Assembly (NCBI GenBank): GCA_013297745.1
Contig: JAAFIM010000001.1
Location: forward strand, 178,745-242,744
DNA length: 64,000 nucleotides
DNA from: Chitinophagales bacterium
GTDB taxonomy: Bacteria; Bacteroidota; Bacteroidia; Chitinophagales; Saprospiraceae
Direction of reading: 5' to 3'
The translations under genes were made by a program, and so were the position numbers. Under the pieces are notes generated by a model. The model saw only the letters and a program-made list of their open reading frames with translations, was not told the origin of the DNA and did no database searches. Of the stretch, positions 52,885-61,344 are shown in pieces (within the stretch, counting starts at the first letter, position 1; every line of letters begins with the position of its first letter).

Positions 52885-53563
52885 AGTCTTCAGTGTACAA
52901 TTCTATTTTTTTTCCTCGCAACTCCCAAATTATTTCATCTTTATAACGCCAATTCCAATCGTGGTCTATAATTTCGCCTTTTTTATCTTTAATAGGCTGA
53001 TAAGTTGGGAAATTAGATAACAAAGATAAATAAAATTGATATTTGGAACTTCGCGGAGAAATTTGCGGCGATAATTCAGGATACCAAAAAAAGAATAAGA
53101 ATTCTGTATTTACTTTTATAGTTTTTATATCAGCAGTTTTATAAGTTCCTGCTATTGTGCAAAAGGTGTAATTTTCTCCATAATTTAATTGCAAATAATC
53201 TAAAGTTGTATCGTAAGGATTAAACATTAGTTTTAAATCATTTTCAATATAAGCCCATTCAGCACTAATATGAAGTGTGTCGTTGCTAAACTCTAAATAA
53301 GTTTTGTGTGGAAATAATGAACTATCTATAAGTATAGGCAAGGTATTTTTATTGTTTATAGATACTCGCCAAGTGATAAGCGTGCTATCGCCTTGTTCAT
53401 AATACCAAAAATTAGAATTAAGCGAAATTTCATCATAGTATGCCAATAAATTATTATTTCCAAATAAAGATAGGTGTTCTTCGCCACATTGAGCAAAGTT
53501 TTTATCAGCAATACAGAATATAAATAAACAACAAAATAAAATTCTATTTAGCATAACAAACAT
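52883..53563 (-). CDS. Exported hypothetical protein
   Basis: About 226 residues from the ATG at 53563; an ATG nine bases further in (53554) is equally possible. The start MFVMLNRILFCCLFIFCIAD, followed by KNFAQ, is a signal peptide. The mature part is acidic and strand-rich with many aromatics (LNYGENYTFCTIAGTYKTAD), and ends with WNWRYKDEIIWELRGKKIEL. I recognise no family. It lies between the two identical terminators together with the MITE and the gene at 53982. Confidence 0.65.
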   Translation of the reverse strand: MFVMLNRILFCCLFIFCIADKNFAQCGEEHLSLFGNNNLLAYYDEISLNSNFWYYEQGDSTLITWRVSINNKNTLPILIDSSLFPHKTYLEFSNDTLHISAEWAYIENDLKLMFNPYDTTLDYLQLNYGENYTFCTIAGTYKTADIKTIKVNTEFLFFFWYPELSPQISPRSSKYQFYLSLLSNFPTYQPIKDKKGEIIDHDWNWRYKDEIIWELRGKKIELYTED

Positions 53564-53655
53564 TTTAAATATACTCTCTAACGTAACTATAGACAAATGT
53601 TACAAAATATCTATATTTTTCTGAAAAAAATTAGGCAATTTTAAAAAAAATCATT

Positions 53656-53663
53656 TACCTTTG
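53656..53663 (+). promoter_or_regulatory. -7 promoter box (TACCTTTG) separated from its gene by a MITE
   Basis: TACCTTTG followed by TAGCG. The next start codon on this strand is 318 bp away at 53982, and 271 bp of that distance is the MITE-like element at 53698-53968; without it the spacing would be a normal 45-50 bp leader. Confidence 0.55.
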
Positions 53664-53697
53664 TAGCGATAAAAACTCAATAAAACGATTAATTTTT

Positions 53698-53968
53698 TTA
53701 TAGGAGTTGTTTAGTATGCTTTTTTTATCTTTTAATTTCTCTGTGTTGTGCGGGACTAAAGTCCCAGCACAATTGAGATTTAGGATTTTTTCGCGCTTTT
53801 GGGACTAAAGTCCCGCGCGTTATATAGCTTTATCAATCAATACCAACGGGTTTTAACCCGTTGAAAGACAAAAAACAATTGCAACAGACTTTAGTTGCTT
53901 AAAATACATAGCTGATTATTTTTCTTAATTAAAAATGTAGAAAAATGCTTACTAAACAACTCCTATAA
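53698..53968. mobile_element. MITE-like element, copy B, inserted in a gene leader
   Basis: 271 bp with perfect 16-bp terminal inverted repeats TAGGAGTTGTTTAGTA (53701-53716) and TACTAAACAACTCCTA (53950-53965); counting the flanking TTA/TAA and GC the ends match at 21 of 22. The flanks read TTTTTTA and TAAAAAA, so a TA target duplication is possible. Inside are hairpins GGGACTAAAGTCCC (twice), CAACGGGTTTTAACCCGTTG and a shortened CAACAGACTTTAGTTG. Copy A (35416-35688) is closely related. No coding potential. Confidence 0.8.
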
Positions 53969-53981
53969 AAAAAACAACGAT

Positions 53982-54371
53982 ATGAAAACAATCATACTCA
54001 TTATTCTATCCTCTATTTTGGGGACAAAAGACAAAACAAAAAGTCTTGCTGGGTATTGGACAGGCACAGGAGAACAAATTGACGGCAAAAAATGGGAAGT
54101 TGTACTTCATATCAAAGACGACAGCAGCATAGAAATTAGCTACCCAAGTTTTCCTTGTTCAGGAAATTGGACATTTGAAAAATCTGCGGGTAATCTCTAT
54201 ATTTTTAAAGAAAAAATTATAGAAGGTGCAGATATATGCGACCAAGGCTGCGAGGCTCACGTTCAAAAAATGGATAAAAAACGCTTAAAAGTAACCTACT
54301 ATTTGCGCTCTTATGACCCTCACCGACCTATAGCAGAAGTCTTTTTGCAGAAAAAAGAAAAAATAAAATAA
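53982..54371 (+). CDS. Small exported hypothetical protein
   Basis: 129 residues. A short hydrophobic start (MKTIILIILSSILG) may be a signal peptide. The rest (LAGYWTGTGEQIDGKKWEVV, then CSGNWTFEKSAGNLYIF) looks like a small beta-barrel or lipocalin-like domain with four cysteines (PCSGNW, DICDQGCEAHV), but no family is recognised. The start codon is 13 bp after the MITE, whose insertion separates it from the promoter box at 53656-53663. A terminator identical to 52849-52884 follows. Confidence 0.68.
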   Translation: MKTIILIILSSILGTKDKTKSLAGYWTGTGEQIDGKKWEVVLHIKDDSSIEISYPSFPCSGNWTFEKSAGNLYIFKEKIIEGADICDQGCEAHVQKMDKKRLKVTYYLRSYDPHRPIAEVFLQKKEKIK

Positions 54372-54376
54372 ATCAT

Positions 54377-54415
54377 AAAAAAAGCTACCCTCCACGCGGA
54401 AAGGTAGCTTTTTTT
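54377..54415. terminator. Bidirectional terminator, copy 2 of an identical pair
   Basis: Same stem and loop as 52849-52884 with longer A- and T-runs. It lies between the small exported protein gene and the 3' end of mnmG, and overlaps the mnmG stop codon region. Confidence 0.9.
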
Positions 54416-56279
54416 ATCTGCCCATATACACCAACAGCACAGAAATATCGGAGGGCGAAACGCCACTAATTCGGCTGGCTTGGCCAACAGTAAGCGGGCG
54501 CGTTTTAGTCAATTTTTCGCGAGCTTCGGCTGATAGCGATTGGAGTTTATGAAAATCAAAATTAGGTGAAATTTTAACATCTTCCAGACGGTTCATTTTA
54601 GCCACTTGCTCTTGTTCTTTATCTATGTAACCTTCATATTTTATAGAAATTTCGGCAGCCTCTATATAATCGGCGGGCAAAGTATCCAGTAAATTATGCA
54701 GCGCAGGCACACATTTTGCCAAACTGAAAATATCCAAATTGGGGCGAGTTAGCAATTTATGCAATTTAGTTTTTTGGCTAATCGGCGCAGAATCTATACT
54801 TTGTAGAAAATCATTCACCATTTCGGGTTCGGCTTGAGTGCTATTGAGTAACTGGCGAATATCTTGTTCGGCTTGAATTTTGTATTTCAATTTTTCCATT
54901 CTTTCGCTCACATTCATACCCAATTTTTCGGCTAAAGGCGTCAAACGCGCATCGGCATTATCTTGGCGCAACAAAATCCGATATTCAGCGCGGGAAGTGA
55001 ACATCCGATAAGGCTCATTTGTACCCTTATTTATCAAATCGTCAATCAAAACACCAATATAAGCATCAGAACGTTTGAGTATAAAAGGCTCTTCGTCTTG
55101 TGTGGCTTTATGCGCGTTGATACCAGCCATAAGCCCTTGACAAGCCGCTTCTTCATAGCCTGTAGTGCCGTTGATTTGACCAGCAAAGAAAAGATTTTTG
55201 ACCAAACGCGTTTCCAAGTTTAGATTTAATTGCGTGGGCGGGAAAAAATCGTATTCTATAGCATAGCCAGGGCGGAACATTTTGACATTTTCAAAACCTT
55301 CTATCAACTGCAAGGCTTTATATTGCACATCTTCAGGCAAAGAAGAAGAAAATCCGTTTAGATAAATTTCGCAAGTATTCCAACCTTCTGGTTCTACAAA
55401 TAGCTGATGCTGAACTTTATCCGCAAAACGGTTAATTTTATCCTCAATAGACGGACAATAACGAGGCCCCAAACCCTGAATACGCCCATTGAACATAGGC
55501 GAGCGGTCAAAGCCTGTTTTTAGCATATCGTGCACTTTTTGGCTGGTGTACGCGATATGGCAAGGCAATTGTTTTTGCAATTTGGGTGTGTCTGTGTAAG
55601 AAAATTTCGCCACTTTTTCGTCGCCCTCTTGCACTTCCAAGGCTTCCCAGCGAATACTTCGCCCATCCAAACGCGGCGGCGTGCCTGTTTTCATCCGTGC
55701 AGATTCAAAACCCAAACCCACCAATTGCTCAGTTATGCCTTTGGCAGCAGATTCGCCAGCGCGACCACCGCCAATTTGTTTTTCGCCGATGTGGATAATT
55801 CCGTTCAAAAACGTGCCATTGGTCAACACTACAGCTTTGGATTTTATTTCTATCCCCAAAGAAGTACGCACGCCGCAAACTTGCCCATTTTCGATTATCA
55901 AGCCGTTTATCATTTCTTGCCAAAAATCTATATTGGGATGAGCTTCCAACATCAAACGCCATTTTTCGGCAAACAACATTCTATCACATTGCGCACGCGG
56001 CGACCACATAGCAGGCCCTTTGGATAGGTTAAGCATTCGAAACTGTAGCATTGTATAATCGGTAACTATACCAGAATAGCCGCCCAAAGCATCCACTTCG
56101 CGCACAATTTGCCCTTTGGCAACACCACCCATAGCGGGATTACAGGACATTTTGCCTATAGTTTCCATATTCATAGTGGTCAAAAGCACTTTGCTACCCA
56201 AATTGGCAGCAGCCACAGCAGCTTCACATCCTGCGTGTCCTGCCCCAACTACAATTACATCATATTTATGAAAAATCAT
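54414..56279 (-). CDS. mnmG: tRNA uridine-5-carboxymethylaminomethyl modification enzyme MnmG
   Basis: 621 residues, full length. With MnmE, MnmG uses FAD, NADH and methylene-tetrahydrofolate to build the cmnm5 group on U34 of certain tRNAs, including the tRNA-Lys (TTT) found in this window. The FAD-binding start is VIVVGAGHAGCEAAVAAANL; CNPAMGGVAKGQIVREVDAL and KTGTPPRLDGRSI are family signatures, as is FTSRAEYRILLRQDNADARL. The C-terminal helical domain that binds MnmE is present. mnmE is not in the window. Confidence 0.97.
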   Translation of the reverse strand: MIFHKYDVIVVGAGHAGCEAAVAAANLGSKVLLTTMNMETIGKMSCNPAMGGVAKGQIVREVDALGGYSGIVTDYTMLQFRMLNLSKGPAMWSPRAQCDRMLFAEKWRLMLEAHPNIDFWQEMINGLIIENGQVCGVRTSLGIEIKSKAVVLTNGTFLNGIIHIGEKQIGGGRAGESAAKGITEQLVGLGFESARMKTGTPPRLDGRSIRWEALEVQEGDEKVAKFSYTDTPKLQKQLPCHIAYTSQKVHDMLKTGFDRSPMFNGRIQGLGPRYCPSIEDKINRFADKVQHQLFVEPEGWNTCEIYLNGFSSSLPEDVQYKALQLIEGFENVKMFRPGYAIEYDFFPPTQLNLNLETRLVKNLFFAGQINGTTGYEEAACQGLMAGINAHKATQDEEPFILKRSDAYIGVLIDDLINKGTNEPYRMFTSRAEYRILLRQDNADARLTPLAEKLGMNVSERMEKLKYKIQAEQDIRQLLNSTQAEPEMVNDFLQSIDSAPISQKTKLHKLLTRPNLDIFSLAKCVPALHNLLDTLPADYIEAAEISIKYEGYIDKEQEQVAKMNRLEDVKISPNFDFHKLQSLSAEAREKLTKTRPLTVGQASRISGVSPSDISVLLVYMGR

Positions 56280-56342
56280 TTTTATAAAAAATAATAACAG
56301 TGTTATATCAAAAAAATAGTAGGCTTATTTAGAGAATAGATT

Positions 56343-56350
56343 TACCTTTG
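56343..56350 (+). promoter_or_regulatory. -7 promoter box (TACCTTTG) for carbonic anhydrase
   Basis: TACCTTTG followed by CGTTGG, 64 bp before the ATG at 56415. Confidence 0.55.
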
Positions 56351-56414
56351 CGTTGGTAACAACAATATAATTTTTTTAAAGTTTCCTTTAATCAACAGTA
56401 AACAGCTTTTTGTA

Positions 56415-57065
56415 ATGGATTTCAACAAAATTTTTAAAAATAACGAAGCTTGGGTAGCCGAAAAATTGGCTCTTGATGCCCAATACTTTGAAAAATTAGC
56501 TCAAGGTCAGCAACCCGAATTTTTATACATTGGTTGTTCGGATAGCCGAGTTACGGCAGAAGATTTGATGGGTGTTTTGCCTGGTGAAGTGTTTATACAC
56601 CGCAATGTCGCCAATTTGGTAGTTTCTACTGACAATAACATAAATGCTGTGGTGCAATATGCAGTTGAACATCTAAAAGTGAAACATATTATTGTTTGTG
56701 GTCATTACGAGTGCGGCGGGGTAAAAGCGGCGCTTAATCCTTCAGATATGGGACAATTGAATAGCTGGTTGCAAACTTTGCGCGATGTTTATCGTTTCCA
56801 CAAAACCGAATTAGATGCTATAGAAGATACACAAACCCGTTTTGACCGCTTGGTAGAACTCAACGTGCGCGAACAATGTATTAATATCATCAAAATAGAC
56901 CACGTGCAGCGCGCTTGGTACAATACAGGATTTCCGACTATTCACGGTTGGGTTTTTGATGTACGAACAGGCAAACTCATTGATTTAAAATTAGATATGA
57001 AAAAGATTTTCCAAGAGGTTCGGAGTATTTACGACTTGCACCCGTTAATTCATTCTGCAAAATAA
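56415..57065 (+). CDS. Beta-class carbonic anhydrase
   Basis: 216 residues. It interconverts CO2 and bicarbonate with a zinc ion. The zinc ligands Cys41 (IGCSDSR), His97 and Cys100 (CGHYECGG) and the Asp43-Arg45 dyad are all present, as is VFIHRNVANLV. No signal peptide, so cytoplasmic. It starts 63 bp before mqnC on the same strand with no terminator between, so a shared transcript is possible. Confidence 0.95.
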   Translation: MDFNKIFKNNEAWVAEKLALDAQYFEKLAQGQQPEFLYIGCSDSRVTAEDLMGVLPGEVFIHRNVANLVVSTDNNINAVVQYAVEHLKVKHIIVCGHYECGGVKAALNPSDMGQLNSWLQTLRDVYRFHKTELDAIEDTQTRFDRLVELNVREQCINIIKIDHVQRAWYNTGFPTIHGWVFDVRTGKLIDLKLDMKKIFQEVRSIYDLHPLIHSAK

Positions 57066-57128
57066 GGCGTTTTTTGTCAAACTGACAAACTTTTTTTTAT
57101 TAACAGCGTTATTCATAAAAAAAACAAT

Positions 57129-58271
57129 ATGAATACAGCCGATTTATTGCAAAAAGCCTTAAATTTAGAATTTTTAAGCATAGAAGAAGGCGTTTTTTTA
57201 CTAGAACAAGCCTCTACAGCTGAATTGATGTGGGCAGCCAACCAATTGCGCTTTTTCCACGTCCCCGAACCCAACGTTACTTGGATTATAGATAGAAACT
57301 CCAATACCACCAACGTTTGTATAGCCAATTGCAAGTTTTGTAATTTCTTTCGTGTACCCAATCACCCCGAAAGTTATGTAACCACTATTGAGGAATACAA
57401 AACCAAAATAGATGAATTATTTGCTTACGGCGGCGACCAACTGCTGCTACAAGGCGGTCATCATCCCGATTTGGGGTTGAGTTTTTATGTGGATTTATTC
57501 AAACAACTCAAAGAATTATACCCAACGCTAAAACTACACGCTTTGGGACCGCCTGAAATTGCGCACATTGCCAAATTGGAAAAATCAACTTATAGCCACG
57601 TATTAAGTGCGTTGAAAGAAGCGGGTTTGGACAGTTTGCCTGGTGCTGGGGCAGAAATTCTGAACGATAGAGTTCGCCGCCGTATCTCGCGGGGCAAATG
57701 TTCTGGGCAAGAATGGTTGGATGTTATGCGCGCTGCACACCAGTTGGATTTGACCACTTCAGCGACTATGATGTTTGGGCATATAGAAACCAATTACGAG
57801 CGCATCGAACACTTGGCTATGCTTCGTCAAGTACAATCCGAAAAACCAGCCAATAGCAAAGGTTTTATCGCTTTTATACCTTGGCCGTTTATGGATGAAG
57901 ATACGATTTTGAAAAAATTGAACCACAAACGTGCTGATGTTTCTGGGGACGAATATGTGCGAATGATAGCCATTTCGCGGCTTATGTTGCCCAATGTCAA
58001 AAATATACAAGCTTCTTGGCTAACTGTGGGCAAAGCTATAGCACAAGTTTGTTTGCACGCTGGCGCGAATGATTTTGGTTCAATTATGATAGAAGAAAAC
58101 GTGGTTTCGGCTGCTGGAGCTGCTTTCCGTTTCACTGCCAACGGCATCCAAGAAGCGATAAGAGAAGCGGGTTATACCCCTCAATTGCGAACGCAACAGT
58201 ACGAATATCGCCAATTGCCGCCCAATCTTATCCAACAGCAATTAGACCACAAAACTTTAATTGTTGATTAA
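57129..58271 (+). CDS. mqnC: Cyclic dehypoxanthine futalosine synthase MqnC
   Basis: 380 residues, radical SAM enzyme of the futalosine route to menaquinone; it cyclises dehypoxanthine futalosine. The iron-sulfur ligands are Cys64, Cys68 and Cys71 in CIANCKFC. LPGAGAEILNDRVRRRIS is the MqnC-type signature and distinguishes it from the related MqnE, as does FIPWPFMDEDTIL. Its presence indicates the futalosine rather than the classical Men pathway. It is followed after 25 bp by a DUF2480 gene. Confidence 0.93.
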   Translation: MNTADLLQKALNLEFLSIEEGVFLLEQASTAELMWAANQLRFFHVPEPNVTWIIDRNSNTTNVCIANCKFCNFFRVPNHPESYVTTIEEYKTKIDELFAYGGDQLLLQGGHHPDLGLSFYVDLFKQLKELYPTLKLHALGPPEIAHIAKLEKSTYSHVLSALKEAGLDSLPGAGAEILNDRVRRRISRGKCSGQEWLDVMRAAHQLDLTTSATMMFGHIETNYERIEHLAMLRQVQSEKPANSKGFIAFIPWPFMDEDTILKKLNHKRADVSGDEYVRMIAISRLMLPNVKNIQASWLTVGKAIAQVCLHAGANDFGSIMIEENVVSAAGAAFRFTANGIQEAIREAGYTPQLRTQQYEYRQLPPNLIQQQLDHKTLIVD

Positions 58272-58296
58272 TTTTTTTATAAAAACTCCTATCCCA

Positions 58297-58815
58297 ATGA
58301 TGGAAAATACAGAAAAACCACTTGTCAATCGTGTAGCTGAAAGCGGGATAATTACTTTGAATTTGGAAGATTATTTTCCCAATAAAGAAATAATTGCTTT
58401 TGATATTCAAAAGTTCCTTTTTCGCGGGCTTATACTCAGAGAAAAAGATTTTCGCAAAGCACTCACAGAACTCGATTGGGCTGAATACACCAATAAAATG
58501 GTAGCTGTTTTTTGTTCGGCAGAAGCCATAATTCCTTTGTGGGCTTATCAATTAATAGCCGTTTATTTAGAACCTATAGCTGCTAAAATAGTTTGCGGAA
58601 GTGTAGAAACGTTGCTCACGGTTCATTACCACGAAACTTTAGCTAAGATAAATTTAGCTGAATTTGAAGAAAAACGCATCGTCGTAAAAGGTTGCGGCGA
58701 AAAGCCCGTGCCTGCTGCAGCTTATTTAGAAATCGCGCGCTTATTGCGTCCTGTAGCCAAAAGTTTGATGTACGGCGAGGCTTGTTCTGCTGTGCCTTTA
58801 TACAAAAAGAAATAG
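58297..58815 (+). CDS. DUF2480 protein
   Basis: 172 residues from the first of two adjacent ATGs (58297 and 58300); an earlier in-frame start at 58261 would overlap mqnC. It matches the Bacteroidota family DUF2480 with VNRVAESGIITLNLEDYFP, FDIQKFLFRGLILREKDFR, YTNKMVAVFCSAEAIIPLWA and VVKGCGEKPVPAAAYLEIAR. The role is not known. No signal peptide. It is in the same direction as mqnC with 25 bp between, and a strong terminator follows. Confidence 0.87.
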   Translation: MMENTEKPLVNRVAESGIITLNLEDYFPNKEIIAFDIQKFLFRGLILREKDFRKALTELDWAEYTNKMVAVFCSAEAIIPLWAYQLIAVYLEPIAAKIVCGSVETLLTVHYHETLAKINLAEFEEKRIVVKGCGEKPVPAAAYLEIARLLRPVAKSLMYGEACSAVPLYKKK

Positions 58816-58837
58816 ATTTTTGCAAAAAAATAGCTAT

Positions 58838-58876
58838 AAAAAAAGCCCTTTCCGATTTGGAGAGGGCTTTTTTTTA
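58838..58876. terminator. Bidirectional terminator
   Basis: AAAAGCCCTTTCC pairs with GGAGAGGGCTTTT around GATTT, with A-run and T-run on the two sides. It serves the DUF2480 gene and the converging GHMP kinase gene. Confidence 0.9.
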
Positions 58877-58883
58877 TTTTAGT

Positions 58884-59888
58884 TTATTTTATCAACTCTT
58901 TGAAAGTCAATACAGTATCAAAACCTTTTTTGTGGAAATATGATTTTGTAGTAGCTTCATCTTGGTGGCTGTAGGCTAACACAAAATCGCCGCCCCAAGC
59001 ACCCAATGATTTAATTTCGCCGTCAAAATCGGCAAAATAAGTATCTTTGGCGCGGGGTTGTTGGATAACTTTAGCTACTAATTCTTCGTGTTCGGCCAAT
59101 AATTCGGCAAAATTTTGGTCAGAATTGGCTTGTGCGACAGAAATTTGCACATTTCCGCTATTTTTTACACTAATCGCTGGTTGTGGTTTGGCCAAAGCGT
59201 GTATATTGTGGGTAATTTGGCTGATGCGGCGCAAAGGTTCGTGGCGAACATCGGCTGGAGTGGTGCTGTAATAAACCATAGCCAAACGCGAATCTTGTTT
59301 TTTGCCCAAATACACAAAATACATTTTATCTTGGAAAGCGGGGTAAAAATCTATACTTTCCCAGTGATTTTGTCCGTTGAATTTTTGGAAAATAATTGGT
59401 TTGTCGCTTTTGGCAGCAGCTATATCGTAACCAGAACCGCCCATAGTGTTGGATAAGAGTTTGAAAGCATCTACTTTTGCCCAATCCGCAACTACAGAAA
59501 CCAAAGTAGAGCTAGAACCCAAACCCCAAGAGCGGGGAAATTCTAAAACGGTTTTGGCTAAAACGGCTTCATTTTGTTGCAAAAAACTGCTATTTTGGGC
59601 GCGGGCTTGGCTCAAAACCGCTTGCAAAACTTCTGCTATAGCTTGTGCGCCTTCGCCTGTAGAATGGCTTTTTATACTCAAATCACTAAGCAAAAAGTCT
59701 GCTTCAAACCAGATATTACCTTGATTATCAAGACTTTGCCAGCGCAAAATATCAGTTTCGCCGTCCAAATCGGTTACTTCCAGCGTTTGACCCAAACGGG
59801 TTGGCAAAGCCAAAGCAGCCGCTCCTTCTGTTACAAAATACTCACCGGTAAGGAGTAATTTGCCATTAGCACGAGTGGAAAAATTCAT
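58884..59888 (-). CDS. GHMP kinase, GYDIA family
   Basis: 334 residues. The substrate loop KLLLTGEYFVTEGAAALALP, the ATP-binding GLGSSSTLVSVVADWA and the name-giving GGSGYDIAAAKSDKPIIF identify the Bacteroidota GYDIA family. It resembles mevalonate or phosphomevalonate kinases, so an isoprenoid role is likely by family but the substrate is not proven. No other mevalonate gene is nearby. It lies downstream of a lipoprotein gene on the same strand (46-bp gap). Confidence 0.92.
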   Translation of the reverse strand: MNFSTRANGKLLLTGEYFVTEGAAALALPTRLGQTLEVTDLDGETDILRWQSLDNQGNIWFEADFLLSDLSIKSHSTGEGAQAIAEVLQAVLSQARAQNSSFLQQNEAVLAKTVLEFPRSWGLGSSSTLVSVVADWAKVDAFKLLSNTMGGSGYDIAAAKSDKPIIFQKFNGQNHWESIDFYPAFQDKMYFVYLGKKQDSRLAMVYYSTTPADVRHEPLRRISQITHNIHALAKPQPAISVKNSGNVQISVAQANSDQNFAELLAEHEELVAKVIQQPRAKDTYFADFDGEIKSLGAWGGDFVLAYSHQDEATTKSYFHKKGFDTVLTFKELIK

Positions 59889-59934
59889 AATTTTAATTGA
59901 TTTTTAGTGTTTTTATAAAAGAAAATTTGTTTTT

Positions 59935-60810
59935 TTATTTTAATCCTAACTCTTTCCGCAAAATAGCGTCGGCATTCGCATTTTTATTCCAATAATCGGA
60001 AATAATAGTTTTGCGACGGCGAGCTGTGGTGGTTAGTAGCTGCCCATTATCGGAATAAGTTTCGCTAAAAGACTCTATTTGATGAGGAAAAGCTGTCTGA
60101 AACTCAATTTGTACGCTGCGTTTATCTTTTTTATAAACAACAGTATAAACGGAAAATTCGCCTTTGTTGTTCAGGCTTGCTTCTGCCTCTTCTGTAGATA
60201 GTGGCGTATGACGCAAACGGGCGGTTAATGTGTTGGGGATTAAACTAATATCTCCCAAAGGCAATAACTTTGGATTGATGCGAATAAGCGTAAGTAATTC
60301 ATCTTCAAGCAGTTCTTTTTCTAAAATAAACTCTTGGTCGTATTCAGATTCAAAATAAGAATGTTGCAAAAAGCGATATTTATACGTTTGCAAATTGAGT
60401 TGGCTAAATACTTGCCCGCACCAATCTTGAGCAGAAGCGGATACTTTGAATGTATGTTCATAATTTTTTCTATCAATAGGGCTAAAAACAGACTGCATCA
60501 AAGAGTATTCGTACAAACCCGTATTAAATTTTTTGGTCAAATTCAATTTCAAAATTTTGACCGCATCACTTGGATTTTTTTGCGGATTTTCAATTTTTAC
60601 CTGTTTGGATTTAGAAAAATCTTCTGTTACAAACACCAAAACAGCATCGCCTTGCCGCATTTCGCCATAACGCGCTTGTTGCAGGTCATAACTGCTTATC
60701 TCCGCTTTGCCCGCGTACCAATACCCTTCAAATTCGTTGCTATTTTTGACTTGGCAAGAAGTTATTAATGGCAACAAAAATATCAATTGAGTAAAAATTA
60801 ATTTTATCAT
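59935..60810 (-). CDS. Conserved Bacteroidota lipoprotein of unknown function
   Basis: 291 residues. The leader MIKLIFTQLIFLLPLITSCQ has a lipobox (ITSC). The mature start FEGYWYAGKAEISSYDLQQA, then RYGEMRQGDAVLVFVTEDFS and KSKQVKIENPQKNPSDAVKI are strongly patterned. I recall similar proteins labelled septum formation inhibitor Maf in databases; the Maf motifs are absent here and that label should not be used. It precedes the GHMP kinase on the same strand and is divergent from the gene at 60829, with only 18 bp between the starts. Confidence 0.78.
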   Translation of the reverse strand: MIKLIFTQLIFLLPLITSCQVKNSNEFEGYWYAGKAEISSYDLQQARYGEMRQGDAVLVFVTEDFSKSKQVKIENPQKNPSDAVKILKLNLTKKFNTGLYEYSLMQSVFSPIDRKNYEHTFKVSASAQDWCGQVFSQLNLQTYKYRFLQHSYFESEYDQEFILEKELLEDELLTLIRINPKLLPLGDISLIPNTLTARLRHTPLSTEEAEASLNNKGEFSVYTVVYKKDKRSVQIEFQTAFPHQIESFSETYSDNGQLLTTTARRRKTIISDYWNKNANADAILRKELGLK

Positions 60811-60828
60811 AACAAAAAAATTATAATA

Positions 60829-61344
60829 ATGAAAAAAATTTCAGTTTTTTTAGTCGCTTTTTGGGCTTTTTCTTTCTCTATTTTTGGGCAAGAAGCCCCC
60901 AATTTAATCAAAGCCAACGAAGTGGTTGTGCCTGTGCTGGTGTTTGAAAATTTGGAAAAACGCGATATAAAGTTCGTGCGCGAGACGGGTAAAATTCAGT
61001 ACGCCTTGCGCAGTCGCCCCAAAACTAAAATTGTGGGTATTTTGGAAAAAGTAAAACCCAATAGTATGATAGTCAATGGCCAAGAAATACAATTTGCTGA
61101 TTGTGAGTATATTAAGGGCAGAGTTCGCAGCAATAAAGATATGGTTGGTGGGATGTTGGTAGGCGCTGGAGTTAGTGCTTTGGCTTTTGGTGGGGTATTT
61201 ATTAGCACAGCTCCAGGCGTGGCGATTGTGGCAGTAGGCGCAACCGCTTTGGGTACGGGAATTGCGTTGGTTTCTAACCAAAAAAAATTCAATTTCAACA
61301 AAGGTTGGACTGTATATGGGGGCGAAATTCGCTATGCGCGTTAA
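60829..61344 (+). CDS. Exported hypothetical protein with a glycine-rich membrane segment
   Basis: 171 residues with signal peptide MKKISVFLVAFWAFSFSIFG. Residues about 55-100 are strand-rich and basic (KTKIVGILEKVKPNSMIVNG), and 105-150 form a long Gly/Ala hydrophobic stretch (GGMLVGAGVSALAFGGVFIS and on) that may span a membrane. I recognise no family. It ends by overlapping the mutL stop codon by 4 bp (convergent, TTAA). Confidence 0.68.
   Translation: MKKISVFLVAFWAFSFSIFGQEAPNLIKANEVVVPVLVFENLEKRDIKFVRETGKIQYALRSRPKTKIVGILEKVKPNSMIVNGQEIQFADCEYIKGRVRSNKDMVGGMLVGAGVSALAFGGVFISTAPGVAIVAVGATALGTGIALVSNQKKFNFNKGWTVYGGEIRYAR

Noticed and set aside
57129..58271. Assignment as MqnE (aminofutalosine synthase)
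   Set aside because: The signature with DRVRRRIS and the length fit MqnC better; the two families are related radical SAM enzymes.
59935..60810. Label septum formation inhibitor Maf
   Set aside because: The protein is a lipoprotein and lacks the Maf nucleotide pyrophosphatase motifs; the label appears to be a database carry-over.
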